NCBI RefSeq assembly: GCF_030812255.1
Contig: NZ_JAUSSH010000015.1
Location: 47,253 to 111,252, forward strand
From: Paeniglutamicibacter psychrophenolicus
GTDB taxonomy: Bacteria; Actinomycetota; Actinomycetes; Actinomycetales; Micrococcaceae
Length of the DNA: 64,000 nucleotides
Direction: 5' to 3'
A program made the translations under genes and the position numbers. A model generated the notes under the pieces. That model was not told the origin of the DNA. It was given only the letters and a program-made list of their open reading frames with translations, and searched no databases. Numbering within the stretch: the first letter of the stretch is position 1; each line of letters opens with the position of its first letter. Shown in pieces: positions 41,422 to 50,030 of the stretch.

Positions 41422-42018
41422 GTGAAACCGGAAGATGCCAAGGCAAGCCGCTTGGACATTGAAGCCGCCGCACGGATGTGGGACGCGTACGCATCAGCCC
41501 AGCCGGATGCCGTGCGCCTGTGCCCGGAGTATTCGGTCGAACGCTTTGGTGATTCGGCCGAGCTGGCCGATGCCCTGCTGCATGAAGTGATCCAGGGCAG
41601 CAAGCGCGCCACCTCGACCCTGGCCCGGGAATTCCTTGACGACGGGGCGTCCCTGCCCCGCGTGGGCTCGCACTGGATTGCCTGCGACGGCGCGGGCACC
41701 CCGAGGGTCATTTTGCGCAGCATTGAACTGAGATTGGGAACCTTCAACGACGCCGACGCCGATTTTGCCAGGGACGAGGGCGAGGATGACCTGTCCCTGG
41801 AAAGCTGGCGGCGTGAACACCGCAAGTACTGGCAGCGCACCGAGGCCGCCCGCGGACGGAGCTGGAGCGAGGACGACTCGATCGTTTTCGAACGTTTCCG
41901 GATTGCCTGGCCGCCGGGCAGACAGGAACCTGATTCCGTGGGGCATTGGTTCCCGATGGGGGCTTGCGGTGGTCGCGGCTACCGGGATCCAACATGGATG
42001 CCCGTGCCAGGGAGCTGA
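41422..42018 (+). CDS. ASCH domain protein
   Basis: A 198-residue cytoplasmic protein with an ASCH (PUA-like RNA-binding) domain. The block LLHEVIQGSKRATSTLAREF holds the conserved GxKxAT-type motif, VGSHWIACDGAGTPRVILRS continues the barrel, and FARDEGEDDLSLESWRREHRKYW closes it. ASCH proteins are thought to bind RNA or act as nucleoside amidohydrolases. The start is placed at GTG 41422, just after a -10-like tactgt (41411-41416), suggesting a leaderless mRNA. A GTG ten codons upstream (41392) is the alternative. No partner gene is evident. Confidence 0.78.
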   Translation: MKPEDAKASRLDIEAAARMWDAYASAQPDAVRLCPEYSVERFGDSAELADALLHEVIQGSKRATSTLAREFLDDGASLPRVGSHWIACDGAGTPRVILRSIELRLGTFNDADADFARDEGEDDLSLESWRREHRKYWQRTEAARGRSWSEDDSIVFERFRIAWPPGRQEPDSVGHWFPMGACGGRGYRDPTWMPVPGS

Positions 42019-42237
42019 AGGCCCGAAATGGCGCGCCAGGCAGGGTGAATTGAGCCCGAGCGGGGTGCACTACCACGGGCATTTGGCGGGTGCCCCTGGC
42101 CTCGCCCCCGTACCGCCGGCGCGGCCTTCGTCCAGCTGGAACGCAGCCGCGGCCCGGTGCCGTGGCACGGAACACCTGTGGAGCTTGTACGTGCCGGAAA
42201 TGCCAGCGACCTGCTGCCGGCCGGGTGCGGTTTTGGG

Positions 42238-42906
42238 TCAGCCCGGTTCCTCAAAGCGGTAACCCATGCCGCGGACCGTGGTGAACCATTCGGCGCCCAG
42301 CTTGTTGCGCAGGTAGCGCACGTACACGTCCACGACGTTGGAACCCGGGTCGAAGTCATAGCCCCAGACCCGGGAGAGCAGCTGCTCGCGGCTGAGGACC
42401 TGCCCGGGGTTGCGCATGAAGGCCTCGGCCAACCCGAATTCCCTGGCCGAGAGGTCGATCTCGCGCCCGTGCAGGCGGGTGCGGCGGCTGCCGACGTCAA
42501 GCTCCAACGGCCCCACGCGGATCACCTGGTCCTCGGGAACCGCGGCCTGCGGACGCAGCCGCAGGCGCACCCGGGCCAGCAACTCCTCGAAGCGGAAGGG
42601 CTTGGCCATGTAGTCGTCCGCACCGCCCTCGAGCCCGGCAACGGTGTCGTCGATGCTTGAGCGCGCGGTCAGGATGATGACCGGGGTGTCGACATTCGTG
42701 GAGCGGATCCGCGACAGCACCGAGAACCCGTCCTCGTCGGGCAACCCGAGGTCAAGGATGATCAGCTCGAAGTCCCCGGTCTGGGCCAGGTAGCCGCCCT
42801 CCTTGCCGGTGTCGGCGACGGTCGGCTGGAAGCCGGAGGACTTCAGTCCCTTGGCAACGAAGGAGCTGATGCGCTCCTCGTCCTCAATGATCAGTATCCG
42901 GCTCAT
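42238..42906 (-). CDS. OmpR/PhoB-family response regulator
   Basis: A 222-residue regulator. The receiver domain occupies residues 1-120, with acidic pocket EDEER near the start, phospho-acceptor Asp about 51 (LILDLGLPDEDG), and Lys near 101 (MAKPF). The winged-helix DNA-binding domain (about 130-220) ends VDVYVRYLRNKLG..RGMGYRF. The start is ATG 42906 with AAGGGAAG upstream, 23 nt inside the kinase 3' end, so it is translated with the partner kinase. It probably controls envelope functions. The target genes are not visible here. Confidence 0.93.
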   Translation of the reverse strand: MSRILIIEDEERISSFVAKGLKSSGFQPTVADTGKEGGYLAQTGDFELIILDLGLPDEDGFSVLSRIRSTNVDTPVIILTARSSIDDTVAGLEGGADDYMAKPFRFEELLARVRLRLRPQAAVPEDQVIRVGPLELDVGSRRTRLHGREIDLSAREFGLAEAFMRNPGQVLSREQLLSRVWGYDFDPGSNVVDVYVRYLRNKLGAEWFTTVRGMGYRFEEPG

Positions 42907-44398
42907 CTTCTTCCCTTTCCAGGCTTGTGGGGATCTCAATGACGAAGGTGGACCCGACGCCCACGTCGGAGCTGACCCCGACGGACCCGTGGTGCGCCTC
43001 GGCGATGGCCGAGACGATGTTCAGCCCCAGGCCCGATCCCTCCGTGCGCTTGGAGTTGCGGCCACGCCCGAAACGCTCGAAGATCCGCGATTGGTCCTCG
43101 TCCCCGATGCCGACCCCCTCGTCGCGCACCCAGAGGCGCAGCACCGATTCCTCGTTGGTGCCACGGGTGACATTGGTTCCCATGGTAATCGTGGACCCGT
43201 CGGCGGAGAACTTCACCGCGTTGGAACACAGCTGCAGCATGGCCTGGGTGATCCGCTGGGGATCGACGTTGGCGACGGCCTCCACGCGGTGCCCGATCCG
43301 CCAGGACCTTTCGCCCAGCGGGCGGGCCCGGTCCAGCAAATCGTCCAGCAGCGTGCCGATGTTCGTGGGCACGGGTTGGACGAAATCGACGCTGTTGGAG
43401 GTGGCCAGGGTGACCAGGTCGTTGATCAGCAGGGACACCCGGTCCAGTTCGGCCAGGGCGATGTCCCGCGACTGGTCCACGTCCACCGGATCGTTGACGT
43501 CCATGAGTTCGAGGTGCCCCTGGATGATGGTCACCGGGGTGCGCAGTTCGTGGCCCACGTCATCCAGCAGCTGCCGCTGGGAGACCATGGCGTTTTCCAC
43601 GCGGTCCAGCATGGCGTTGACGGTGATCGTCAACTCGGCCAGGTCGTCGCGCCCGACGACCTCGATGCGCTGGGACAAGTCGGATTCGGAGATCTTCCGG
43701 GCCGTGTCGCGCAGCAACGCCACCGGGCGCAGGAACCTGCCCACCAGCAGCCATCCGGCGGTTCCCGCGGCCAGCAGGATGGCCATCCCGACCACCATGT
43801 ACATCAGGAAGCCGCGGTTCAGTGCCTGCTTCTCGGCGGTGTAGTCGTAGGCGAACACCAGGTGGGCCGGGGTCCGGGGCTGGGTGACGGTCAGCGGGAT
43901 GCTCACCGCGCGGTAGGTGGACTGGCTGGTCGGCACGGTCTGCAGCATGATCTTCTCGTCCGGTGCGTCGTGCACCGCCCAGGCGACGAATCCCGGGTCG
44001 TTTTCCAGCCGGGTCTGCACGACCTCGGGGGCGGTCCAACGCACCTTCTGGTTGACCAGGCTCAACATCCCCTCGTGCCGTGCCGGCAGGGTTTGCTGCA
44101 TCGCGGCGTACAGCAGCACCTCGGCCGTGAGCGGTTCGGCGGCGGTCGCCAGCTCGGAACTGCGCGCGGTGAGCACCTGGAACTCCTGGACGCTGCGCTT
44201 GAGCGAGTCGTCGATGCGGGCGTCCATGGTCTTGACCTGCAAGAGGTAGACCACGGTTCCGGTGACGGCGAAGGCCAGCGTCATCAGCCCGAGCATCCCG
44301 GCCAGCACCCGGGTGCGAACGGAGAACCCACGGCGGGCAAAACGGGTGCCTTCGGGCGCGGAGGCAAGTTGTTGGGCGAGCTCGGGGATCCTAATCAT
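42884..44398 (-). CDS. Sensor histidine kinase
   Basis: A 504-residue membrane sensor kinase. The first transmembrane helix (about 32-55) and the second (about 195-218) bound an extracytoplasmic sensor of about 140 residues. A HAMP linker follows, then HisKA with DVGHELRTPVT (His near 284), and the ATPase with LCSNAVKF (about 397), DEGVGIGDED (about 428) and GSGLGLNIV (about 456). The ATG at 44398 overlaps the upstream poly-Asp gene by 8 nt and matches the family N-terminus better than the longer frame. The neighbours suggest that its ligand may be handled by the acidic-tailed protein. The ligand is unknown. Confidence 0.92.
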   Translation of the reverse strand: MIRIPELAQQLASAPEGTRFARRGFSVRTRVLAGMLGLMTLAFAVTGTVVYLLQVKTMDARIDDSLKRSVQEFQVLTARSSELATAAEPLTAEVLLYAAMQQTLPARHEGMLSLVNQKVRWTAPEVVQTRLENDPGFVAWAVHDAPDEKIMLQTVPTSQSTYRAVSIPLTVTQPRTPAHLVFAYDYTAEKQALNRGFLMYMVVGMAILLAAGTAGWLLVGRFLRPVALLRDTARKISESDLSQRIEVVGRDDLAELTITVNAMLDRVENAMVSQRQLLDDVGHELRTPVTIIQGHLELMDVNDPVDVDQSRDIALAELDRVSLLINDLVTLATSNSVDFVQPVPTNIGTLLDDLLDRARPLGERSWRIGHRVEAVANVDPQRITQAMLQLCSNAVKFSADGSTITMGTNVTRGTNEESVLRLWVRDEGVGIGDEDQSRIFERFGRGRNSKRTEGSGLGLNIVSAIAEAHHGSVGVSSDVGVGSTFVIEIPTSLEREEDEPDTDH

Positions 44399-44771
44399 CG
44401 TCGTCGTCCCCGTCGTCCCCGTCGTCGTCATCATCATCGTCGTCGTCGTAGGCCTTGGAGGGCGGCAGCGGCTTGACCGGTGCCGACTTGCTGGGCAGGA
44501 CGGTGGGCTTCTTGGACGGGGGGCTGGTCGTGGGCCTGGGCATGGTCGACTTCGTGGGCTTGGGCGTTGGCGTGGGCACGGCCGAGGGGCTGGGCGTCGC
44601 CGGTGTCGGTGACTCAGTGGCCGGTGCGGTGCCTTGCTCGATCGTGATTCCCGGGCCCAGATTCACCGCCGGCGGAGCCGAAAGTTCCAGGGCAACCACG
44701 TAGGCGCCGAAACCCAGTGCCAAGAGCGCCACCAGCGCGGCCACGATCTTGCCGATCTTTCCCAATCCCAT
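44391..44771 (-). CDS. Membrane protein with Pro/Ser/Thr-rich stalk and poly-aspartate tail
   Basis: A 126-residue protein with one N-terminal transmembrane helix (about 6-27) or uncleaved signal anchor, a short ordered part (about 30-48), a Pro/Ser/Thr/Lys-rich stalk (about 50-107), and a C-terminal tail at 109-126 in which 16 of 18 residues are Asp, the other two Gly. The orientation should place the tail outside the membrane. No family was recognised. The gene overlaps the histidine kinase start by 8 nt and is the first of a three-gene unit, so it probably works with the kinase, perhaps binding divalent cations or cationic ligands. The ATG at 44771 is used; a longer frame lacks support. 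Confidence 0.7.
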   Translation of the reverse strand: MGLGKIGKIVAALVALLALGFGAYVVALELSAPPAVNLGPGITIEQGTAPATESPTPATPSPSAVPTPTPKPTKSTMPRPTTSPPSKKPTVLPSKSAPVKPLPPSKAYDDDDDDDDDGDDGDDDDD

Positions 44772-45015
44772 GACCCCAAGTATGGCCGAGATTGATGAGA
44801 CCCAAATGAGAAGGAGCCCATGTCGGCGTTGGTTCCCGCAGCAAGTCCCCGGCAACCGGCCAGCCCGGGCAACGAGGGGGATGCGGATTCCCCGCATCCG
44901 GCACATTGACAGGGGACCGGGGAAGGTCGACCCTGAGGACTGGGACGGCACGGGAAACCGTGGCGGCGGGGAGCGTTGGCTGGTTCAGGGGAAGGGCTAT
45001 GCGAAGGGAACCACG

Positions 45016-45780
45016 ATGAGCGGCTTCGTCGGTATCGAACGAATCCGGCGTGTTTGGCTGGATGCCGTCCAGGCAGGGCCTTCCCTGCTGCAGGGACACC
45101 GGATCGCCAGGAACATCCCGAGGCTCGAGGAAGCGGCCGGACCCAACCTGGGCCTGGTCGATGCGGCCGGAAGCGGCGGGGTGCCGCTGCGGTTGCTGGT
45201 CATCGGGGATTCCAACGTTGCCGGGGCCGGGGCTCCCACGCACTCCGTGGCGTTGACCGGCCAGTTGGCGGTGCGCCTTTCGGCGCGGCGGCACCGCCCG
45301 GTGGCGTGGGAAGCCGATGGGGCCAACGGCGCCACCATGGAACGCATCCGGCACGAAGTGCTCGGACTCATCCAGGAACACGACCCGGACATCGTCGTGC
45401 TGGTCGCCGGGGCCAACGACGCGATGTCCGGACGGAGCCCCGTGCATTGGGGCAGTGACCTGCGGGCGGTGCTGGGGGCCTTCCTGGATCCGGGCAGGGA
45501 CCGGGAAATCGTGGTGGCAGGGGTCCCGCCGTTTCGGTACTTCCCGGCACTTCCGGCACCGCTGAACGAGTTCCTGGAACGCCGGGCCAGCCGCCTGGAT
45601 GCGGTTTCGGCGGGAGTGTGCGCGGAATTGGGACTGGACTTCGTCTCCTTTGCCGATGGTCCGCCGCTGGGGGAGGCCTTCTTTGCCACCGACCGCTTTC
45701 ATGCCTCGGTGGCCGGTTACGGGTATTGGGCAGGGTTCCTGCTAGAGGTCTTGCAGGATCGCCGTTCGAGCGACGGCTGA
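45016..45780 (+). CDS. SGNH/GDSL-type hydrolase
   Basis: A 254-residue esterase-like protein. Block I VIGDSNVAGAG contains the nucleophile Ser66, block III VLVAGANDAMSG the Gly/Asn oxyanion residues (Asn about 133), and block V ATDRFHASVAGY the Asp and His of the triad near the C-terminus. The order and spacing match bacterial SGNH hydrolases. No signal peptide is evident, so it is probably cytoplasmic. The ATG at 45016 follows AAGGGA by 6 nt. The frame is open far upstream but unlike coding sequence. The substrate may be an acylated sugar or lipid. A hairpin follows. Confidence 0.88.
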   Translation: MSGFVGIERIRRVWLDAVQAGPSLLQGHRIARNIPRLEEAAGPNLGLVDAAGSGGVPLRLLVIGDSNVAGAGAPTHSVALTGQLAVRLSARRHRPVAWEADGANGATMERIRHEVLGLIQEHDPDIVVLVAGANDAMSGRSPVHWGSDLRAVLGAFLDPGRDREIVVAGVPPFRYFPALPAPLNEFLERRASRLDAVSAGVCAELGLDFVSFADGPPLGEAFFATDRFHASVAGYGYWAGFLLEVLQDRRSSDG

Positions 45781-45806
45781 AGTGGCCGGTCCTGCAGCAA
45801 AAGGCA

Positions 45807-45848
45807 GGTGCCTGTCGCTTCCCCGCAGGCGGGAATGCGACAGGCACC
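45807..45848. terminator. Bidirectional terminator hairpin
   Basis: A 12-bp perfect stem (ggtgcctgtcgc 45807-45818 / gcgacaggcacc 45837-45848), extended internally by a near-match, between the convergent SGNH and ThDP-enzyme genes. Confidence 0.8.
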
Positions 45849-45872
45849 GGTGGTTTTCGATGTGGGGCCGGG

Positions 45873-47549
45873 TTAGTAGGCCTTGACGCGCTGCTCCACG
45901 ATCAGGTGGACGAGGGCGAACTGGCCCTTTCCGTCGATGGCCTCCAGCGCGGCTTCGAGGGCGGCGGGAACATCGGCGTCCTTCTCCACGCGGATGCCGA
46001 AGCCGCCGAAGGCCCGGGCCATCAGTGCGAAGTCCGGGTTCTTCAGCTGGGTGCCCGAGATCCGCTGCGGGTAGTGGCGTTCCTGGTGGGTGCGGATGGT
46101 TCCGTACTCCTGGTTGTCCATCACGATGACCAGCGGGGTGGCACCGTACTGCGCCGCGGTGGCCAGTTCCTGGCCGTTCATCAGGAACTCGCCGTCGCCG
46201 GCGATGGTCACCACGCGGCGGCCCGGGAAGTTCAGCGAGGCCGCGATGGCGGAGGGCACCGAATACCCCATGGACCCGTTGCGGGCCGAAATCATCGAGG
46301 CGTATTCCTCGGTCGGGAAGTAGCGGTGCGCCCAGTTGGTGTGCTCGCCGGCGCCCAGGGTGATGATGGCGTCCTGGGGCAGGGACGGGACCAGGTTGGC
46401 CATGAGCGTGTCCATGCGTGCGGGACCCGCCGAGGGCGTGGCCGGGGGCAGGGCCGCGAACTTTTCCTGTTCGCCGCGCATGCGTTCGGTGAAGGACTTC
46501 CACTCGGGCTTGCCGGAGAAGTCCATCATGACCAGGTCGCGCACGAAGACATCGGGCTTGGAGACGATCTGGTGGGAGACCGGGCCTGAGCGTCCACGCA
46601 GCGACGGGTCGATGGTGACCAGGAAGTTCTTCTTGGACCAGTCCTGGCGCACCAGGAAGCCGTCGGTGATGACGTCGCCCGGGACGGTGCCGACGAAGAT
46701 CAGCAGGTCGGTTTCCTCGAGCAGGTCGTAGGTGGGCTTCGGGCGGCCGTAGCCGATGGGACCCACATAGGACGGGGAGCTGAAGGGGATGTTGCCCTCG
46801 CAGCGCCATTCGACGGCTGCCGGCAGGTGGTGTTCCTCGAGCCAGGAGGTCAGCTGGGTGGTCCCTTCCTGGGTCCAGTCGTTGCCGCCCAGGACGAACA
46901 GGGGCTTGGAGGATTGCTCGAGTGCGTTCTTGAGTTCCTTCCAGTCGGTCACCGTCATGCCGCCGGTGGCCACCGGGATGACCGGGTGCAGGGAGGGGTC
47001 GACCATTTCCCGGATGACGTCCTCGGGCAGTCCGACGACCACGGGGCCGGGGCGACCGCTCATGGCGGCGAACATGGCTTCGGCCACGATTTCCGAGGCC
47101 CGCTCCGCGTGGTCCAGGACCATCACGCGTTTGGCGCCGGTGTCGAACCATCCCTTGATGTCGAATTCCTGGAAGGCCTCGCGGTCGCGGTGGGCAAAGG
47201 GGATCAGGCCGACGAAGAGCACCATCGGGGTGGAATCCTGCCATGCGGTGTGCAGCCCGACGTGCGCGTTGGCGGCACCCGGTCCGCGGGTCACCATGGC
47301 AATGCCCGGGCGCTGGTGCATCTTGCCGTCGGCCTCGGCCAGGTAGGCGGCGCCGCCTTCGTGCCGGCAGACGACGGTCTCGATGGGGGAGTGGTGCAGC
47401 CCGTCCAGGACGTCCAGGTAGCTTTCCCCGGGAATCACGTAGGTGCGCTCGACACCGTGGGCCACCAGGGTGTCAACGATGACGTGTCCGGCCGACTTCA
47501 TGGTTGGCACCTGGACCTCGGCGGGTTCTTGCAGTACTTGGGTGCTCAT
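45873..47549 (-). CDS. Thiamine diphosphate-dependent enzyme, acetolactate synthase-like
   Basis: A 558-residue ThDP enzyme with the three-domain layout of acetolactate synthase. The N-terminal pyrimidine domain has VIPGESYLDV with the conserved catalytic Glu near 43 and ATRGPGAANAHVG-type residues (MVTRGPGAANAHVG). The central domain follows (about 195-330). The C-terminal domain has VTIAGDGEFLMNGQELATA..MDNQEYGT (GDG...N motif, about 440-480) binding Mg-ThDP. No regulatory subunit gene (ilvN) is adjacent, so it is unlikely to be the biosynthetic ilvB. It could be a catabolic alpha-keto acid decarboxylase or acetolactate synthase. The start is ATG 47549. Confidence 0.82.
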   Translation of the reverse strand: MSTQVLQEPAEVQVPTMKSAGHVIVDTLVAHGVERTYVIPGESYLDVLDGLHHSPIETVVCRHEGGAAYLAEADGKMHQRPGIAMVTRGPGAANAHVGLHTAWQDSTPMVLFVGLIPFAHRDREAFQEFDIKGWFDTGAKRVMVLDHAERASEIVAEAMFAAMSGRPGPVVVGLPEDVIREMVDPSLHPVIPVATGGMTVTDWKELKNALEQSSKPLFVLGGNDWTQEGTTQLTSWLEEHHLPAAVEWRCEGNIPFSSPSYVGPIGYGRPKPTYDLLEETDLLIFVGTVPGDVITDGFLVRQDWSKKNFLVTIDPSLRGRSGPVSHQIVSKPDVFVRDLVMMDFSGKPEWKSFTERMRGEQEKFAALPPATPSAGPARMDTLMANLVPSLPQDAIITLGAGEHTNWAHRYFPTEEYASMISARNGSMGYSVPSAIAASLNFPGRRVVTIAGDGEFLMNGQELATAAQYGATPLVIVMDNQEYGTIRTHQERHYPQRISGTQLKNPDFALMARAFGGFGIRVEKDADVPAALEAALEAIDGKGQFALVHLIVEQRVKAY

Positions 47550-47831
47550 GCGTCATTGCTCCTTGCTGTCACCGCGGCGAACGGGGACATCTGTTGCCCG
47601 GCGGTCACGTCATTGTGCCGCGTCGGGTCGAACTAATTCTGAAGTTCCAGCAAATGTACATGATGTCGGCAACTTGCCCGCAGTATGCATCGAAACGCTT
47701 CTGTAATATTGGGTCGTTGATCACAATGTCTTGTTTTTCGCGCAAACACCGGCAGCGACCATCGCCACCCAACCCTGGGGTGGAGATGCCGGGCGGGCGG
47801 GGGTGGACACCTTCGGACCTAGGGTGGGATC

Positions 47832-48422
47832 ATGACTCTCGGCAAAAATTCCGCTCCCGGACCATATCTGCGCCCCTGGAGTGACTCCGTCACTGACATC
47901 GCTGCCATCCTCGATGCCTTCGACAGCGATGACATGGCGGCACAATCCGGGGAACCGATCGGCACCGAGGCAGCCGCACGGCGTTGGGTGGCACAGTGGA
48001 TCGACCCCCGGAACGATGGGGCCGCGGCCTTCGCCATCGACGTGGCGGGCAGGGCCGTCGGGCACGTGATGGCCGGCGCCATCGACCGCCGCCACGACAC
48101 GGCATGGGTGTCGTACTGGGTCGCACCCGAAGCCCGCGGTGCGGGGCTGGCGTCGCGGGCGACCGCCGCCCTGGCCAAGCACTGCTTCGGGGCCCTGGGA
48201 CTCTTCCGCCTCGAACTGGCCTACCGGGTGAACAATCCAGGCTCCGCGGGCGTGGCCAGGAACGCCGGGTTCCGCATCGAGGGCCTGGAACGCGCAAAGC
48301 TGCGCTACCTGGACGAACGCGGGAACGCGGTGCGGTACGACGTGCAAACCTGCGCCCGGCTGCGCAACGACGGCCCCGCACCGGTTTCTCCGCTGCCGCT
48401 CGCCCCTGCGGGAGCCGCATAA
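47832..48422 (+). CDS. GNAT acetyltransferase, RimJ/RimL-like
   Basis: A 196-residue N-acetyltransferase. Acetyl-CoA binding is shown by VSYWVAPEARGAGLASRATAAL (pyrophosphate-binding loop, about 96-115), and RLELAYRVNNPGSAGVARNAGF has the conserved Asn of RimJ/RimL types (about 133-155). Such enzymes acetylate ribosomal protein N-termini, but sugars or other small molecules are also possible. GGGTGGGA lies before the ATG. It is followed by a very strong hairpin. Confidence 0.88.
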   Translation: MTLGKNSAPGPYLRPWSDSVTDIAAILDAFDSDDMAAQSGEPIGTEAAARRWVAQWIDPRNDGAAAFAIDVAGRAVGHVMAGAIDRRHDTAWVSYWVAPEARGAGLASRATAALAKHCFGALGLFRLELAYRVNNPGSAGVARNAGFRIEGLERAKLRYLDERGNAVRYDVQTCARLRNDGPAPVSPLPLAPAGAA

Positions 48423-48440
48423 ACCGGGAATCGACATTGG

Positions 48441-48482
48441 ACGGCAATGGCCCGGAACCACAAGGTTCCGGGCCATTGCCGT
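48441..48482. terminator. Strong bidirectional terminator (19-bp perfect stem)
   Basis: Arms 48441-48459 and 48464-48482 are perfectly complementary, with a 4-nt acaa loop, between the convergent GNAT and PnuC-like genes. Confidence 0.92.
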
Positions 48483-48512
48483 GACGGATAAACGCGTCTG
48501 TGCCGATGCGGC

Positions 48513-49214
48513 CTATGCGCTGTACGGGCTTGGCGGGTACTTCGCGCCGGGTGCCGCATCGGCTTCCATCGAGGCCCGGGTGGGCAGGTTGCGCCAGGCG
48601 AACCATCCGTAGATTCCGGCCAGTGCCTGGAAGACCGTGACGCCGAGCAGGGCCAGGGCGGGGTTGGTGTCAAAGAGCAGGGCGACATAGACGATGGCCG
48701 ATGCGGTGCTGGCCAGCCAGGCCCAGCGGTAACCGCACGCGATGCCGACCAGGGATACGATCAGTGCGGCCTCGGCCGCAAAGGAGATCCACAAGGATGC
48801 GGTCCCCTCGGTGAAGATGAACCCGGACGTCAGCATGCGGCCCATGCGCAGGGCCGTGAACACCAGCACCAGCAGCACGCCGACCAGCAGGGACTTGACG
48901 CTGAACCCGCGCTGGATGACCTTGCGTCCGAACTTCCCGGAGATCTCGAACTTGGAGAAGCGCCACAGGCCGAAGGCCGCCGCCAGCAGGGCCGGCACGG
49001 CATAGGCGAGCAGTGATGCCTCGAATTGCAGGGCGATGACCAACGGGCCGGCAAAGACGGCCAGGATCTGTGCCCACCAGCCCAGGTCGTTGCGCCGGGC
49101 GAGCACCACCATGGCGATGCAGCTGAGCAGTGCCGAAAGGGCAAAGAGTGCCACCTGGGTTCCGGAATCGGTTCCGGGGGCCTGGGTGAAGAGATTGTAG
49201 AAAAGTTCGTCCAC
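48513..49214 (-). CDS. PnuC-like nicotinamide mononucleotide/riboside transporter
   Basis: A 233-residue, roughly seven-helix membrane protein. The repeat of VLARRNDLGWWAQILAVF and the C-terminal GYRWAWLASTASAIVYVAL..ALAGIYGWFAWRN (tryptophans about 170-220) follows the PnuC family, which takes up nicotinamide riboside for NAD synthesis. Thiamine (PnuT) and riboflavin (PnuX) relatives exist, and no NadR-like kinase is adjacent. The start is GTG 49214. It is monocistronic, sharing its terminator with the GNAT gene. Confidence 0.72.
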   Translation of the reverse strand: MDELFYNLFTQAPGTDSGTQVALFALSALLSCIAMVVLARRNDLGWWAQILAVFAGPLVIALQFEASLLAYAVPALLAAAFGLWRFSKFEISGKFGRKVIQRGFSVKSLLVGVLLVLVFTALRMGRMLTSGFIFTEGTASLWISFAAEAALIVSLVGIACGYRWAWLASTASAIVYVALLFDTNPALALLGVTVFQALAGIYGWFAWRNLPTRASMEADAAPGAKYPPSPYSA

Positions 49215-49302
49215 GAAGAATGCTGCCTATTCACAAAGAAAATCGGTGGGGGCGGTGCGGTGCCTCAGCTATTGATCGTAGCGCGACTTGACGTGGTGAA
49301 CC

Positions 49303-49920
49303 CTATTGGCCGTTCCGGTGTAATCCATCGAACATCATGGTGATGGCGTGCTCCTCGACCTGTTCGGCCGTGACGTTTCCATCTTCCCTGAACCATTCGA
49401 CCAGGGAGTTGATGGTGCCGAAAAGCAACCGGGTGGTGGTTCGCGGGTCGATGTCGCTGCGCAGCGAGCCTTCCCGCTGGGCCTCGACCACCAGGTCAGA
49501 GACCTTGCGGTCCACGGCGCGGCGGCGCTGGAGCGCGTCGCGCTCGATCTCGGTGTTGCCGCGCAGCCGCAGCAGCAGCGTCACGTATTGCTGGCGCTTG
49601 ACCAGGACCCGGATCGTGGAGCGGAGGAAGAACTTCAGGCGTTCCTCGGCGGTGCCCACGCTGGCACGCTCGTCCTCGGCGATGGCCTCGAGTGGCACCA
49701 ACGCCTCGTCAAGGGCCAGGCGCAGCAAGTCGCCCTTGGAGGGAACATGGTGGTAGATCGCGGACTTGCTGATGCCCAGGTTCTCGGCGAGCTTGCCCAT
49801 GGAAGTGGCGTCGTAGCCGTGCTTGTTGAAGACCCCCACGGCAATCGAGAGGACGGATTCCTGGTCGTATCCGGGGCGACCGCGCTTGGTCGGTGAGGAG
49901 TTCGTAACGCTGGCAGTCAT
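49303..49920 (-). CDS. TetR-family regulator, probable PaaR
   Basis: A 205-residue regulator. After a short basic N-terminus, residues about 17-62 form the helix-turn-helix (YDATSMGKLAENLGISKSAIYHHVPSKGDLL); the rest is the helical ligand domain. It is the last gene of a paaI-paaK-tetR unit, 110 nt after paaK. A TetR in this position is the usual phenylacetyl-CoA-responsive repressor PaaR. Three similar palindromes near the thiolase operon, paaZ and paaI fit its expected targets. Binding is inferred. An imperfect cacgaac-N-gtccgtg repeat about 15-35 nt upstream of the start may allow autoregulation. Confidence 0.85.
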   Translation of the reverse strand: MTASVTNSSPTKRGRPGYDQESVLSIAVGVFNKHGYDATSMGKLAENLGISKSAIYHHVPSKGDLLRLALDEALVPLEAIAEDERASVGTAEERLKFFLRSTIRVLVKRQQYVTLLLRLRGNTEIERDALQRRRAVDRKVSDLVVEAQREGSLRSDIDPRTTTRLLFGTINSLVEWFREDGNVTAEQVEEHAITMMFDGLHRNGQ

Positions 49921-50030
49921 AATTCCTCATTCTCTCACGAACGGTTTGTCCGTGGATTCGGGCCGGGATGCCGCCTTGGGGGCGGGCGGTGGCGTGTCCA
50001 CCGCCCACCCCTTCAATCGGCGGGTGCTAC

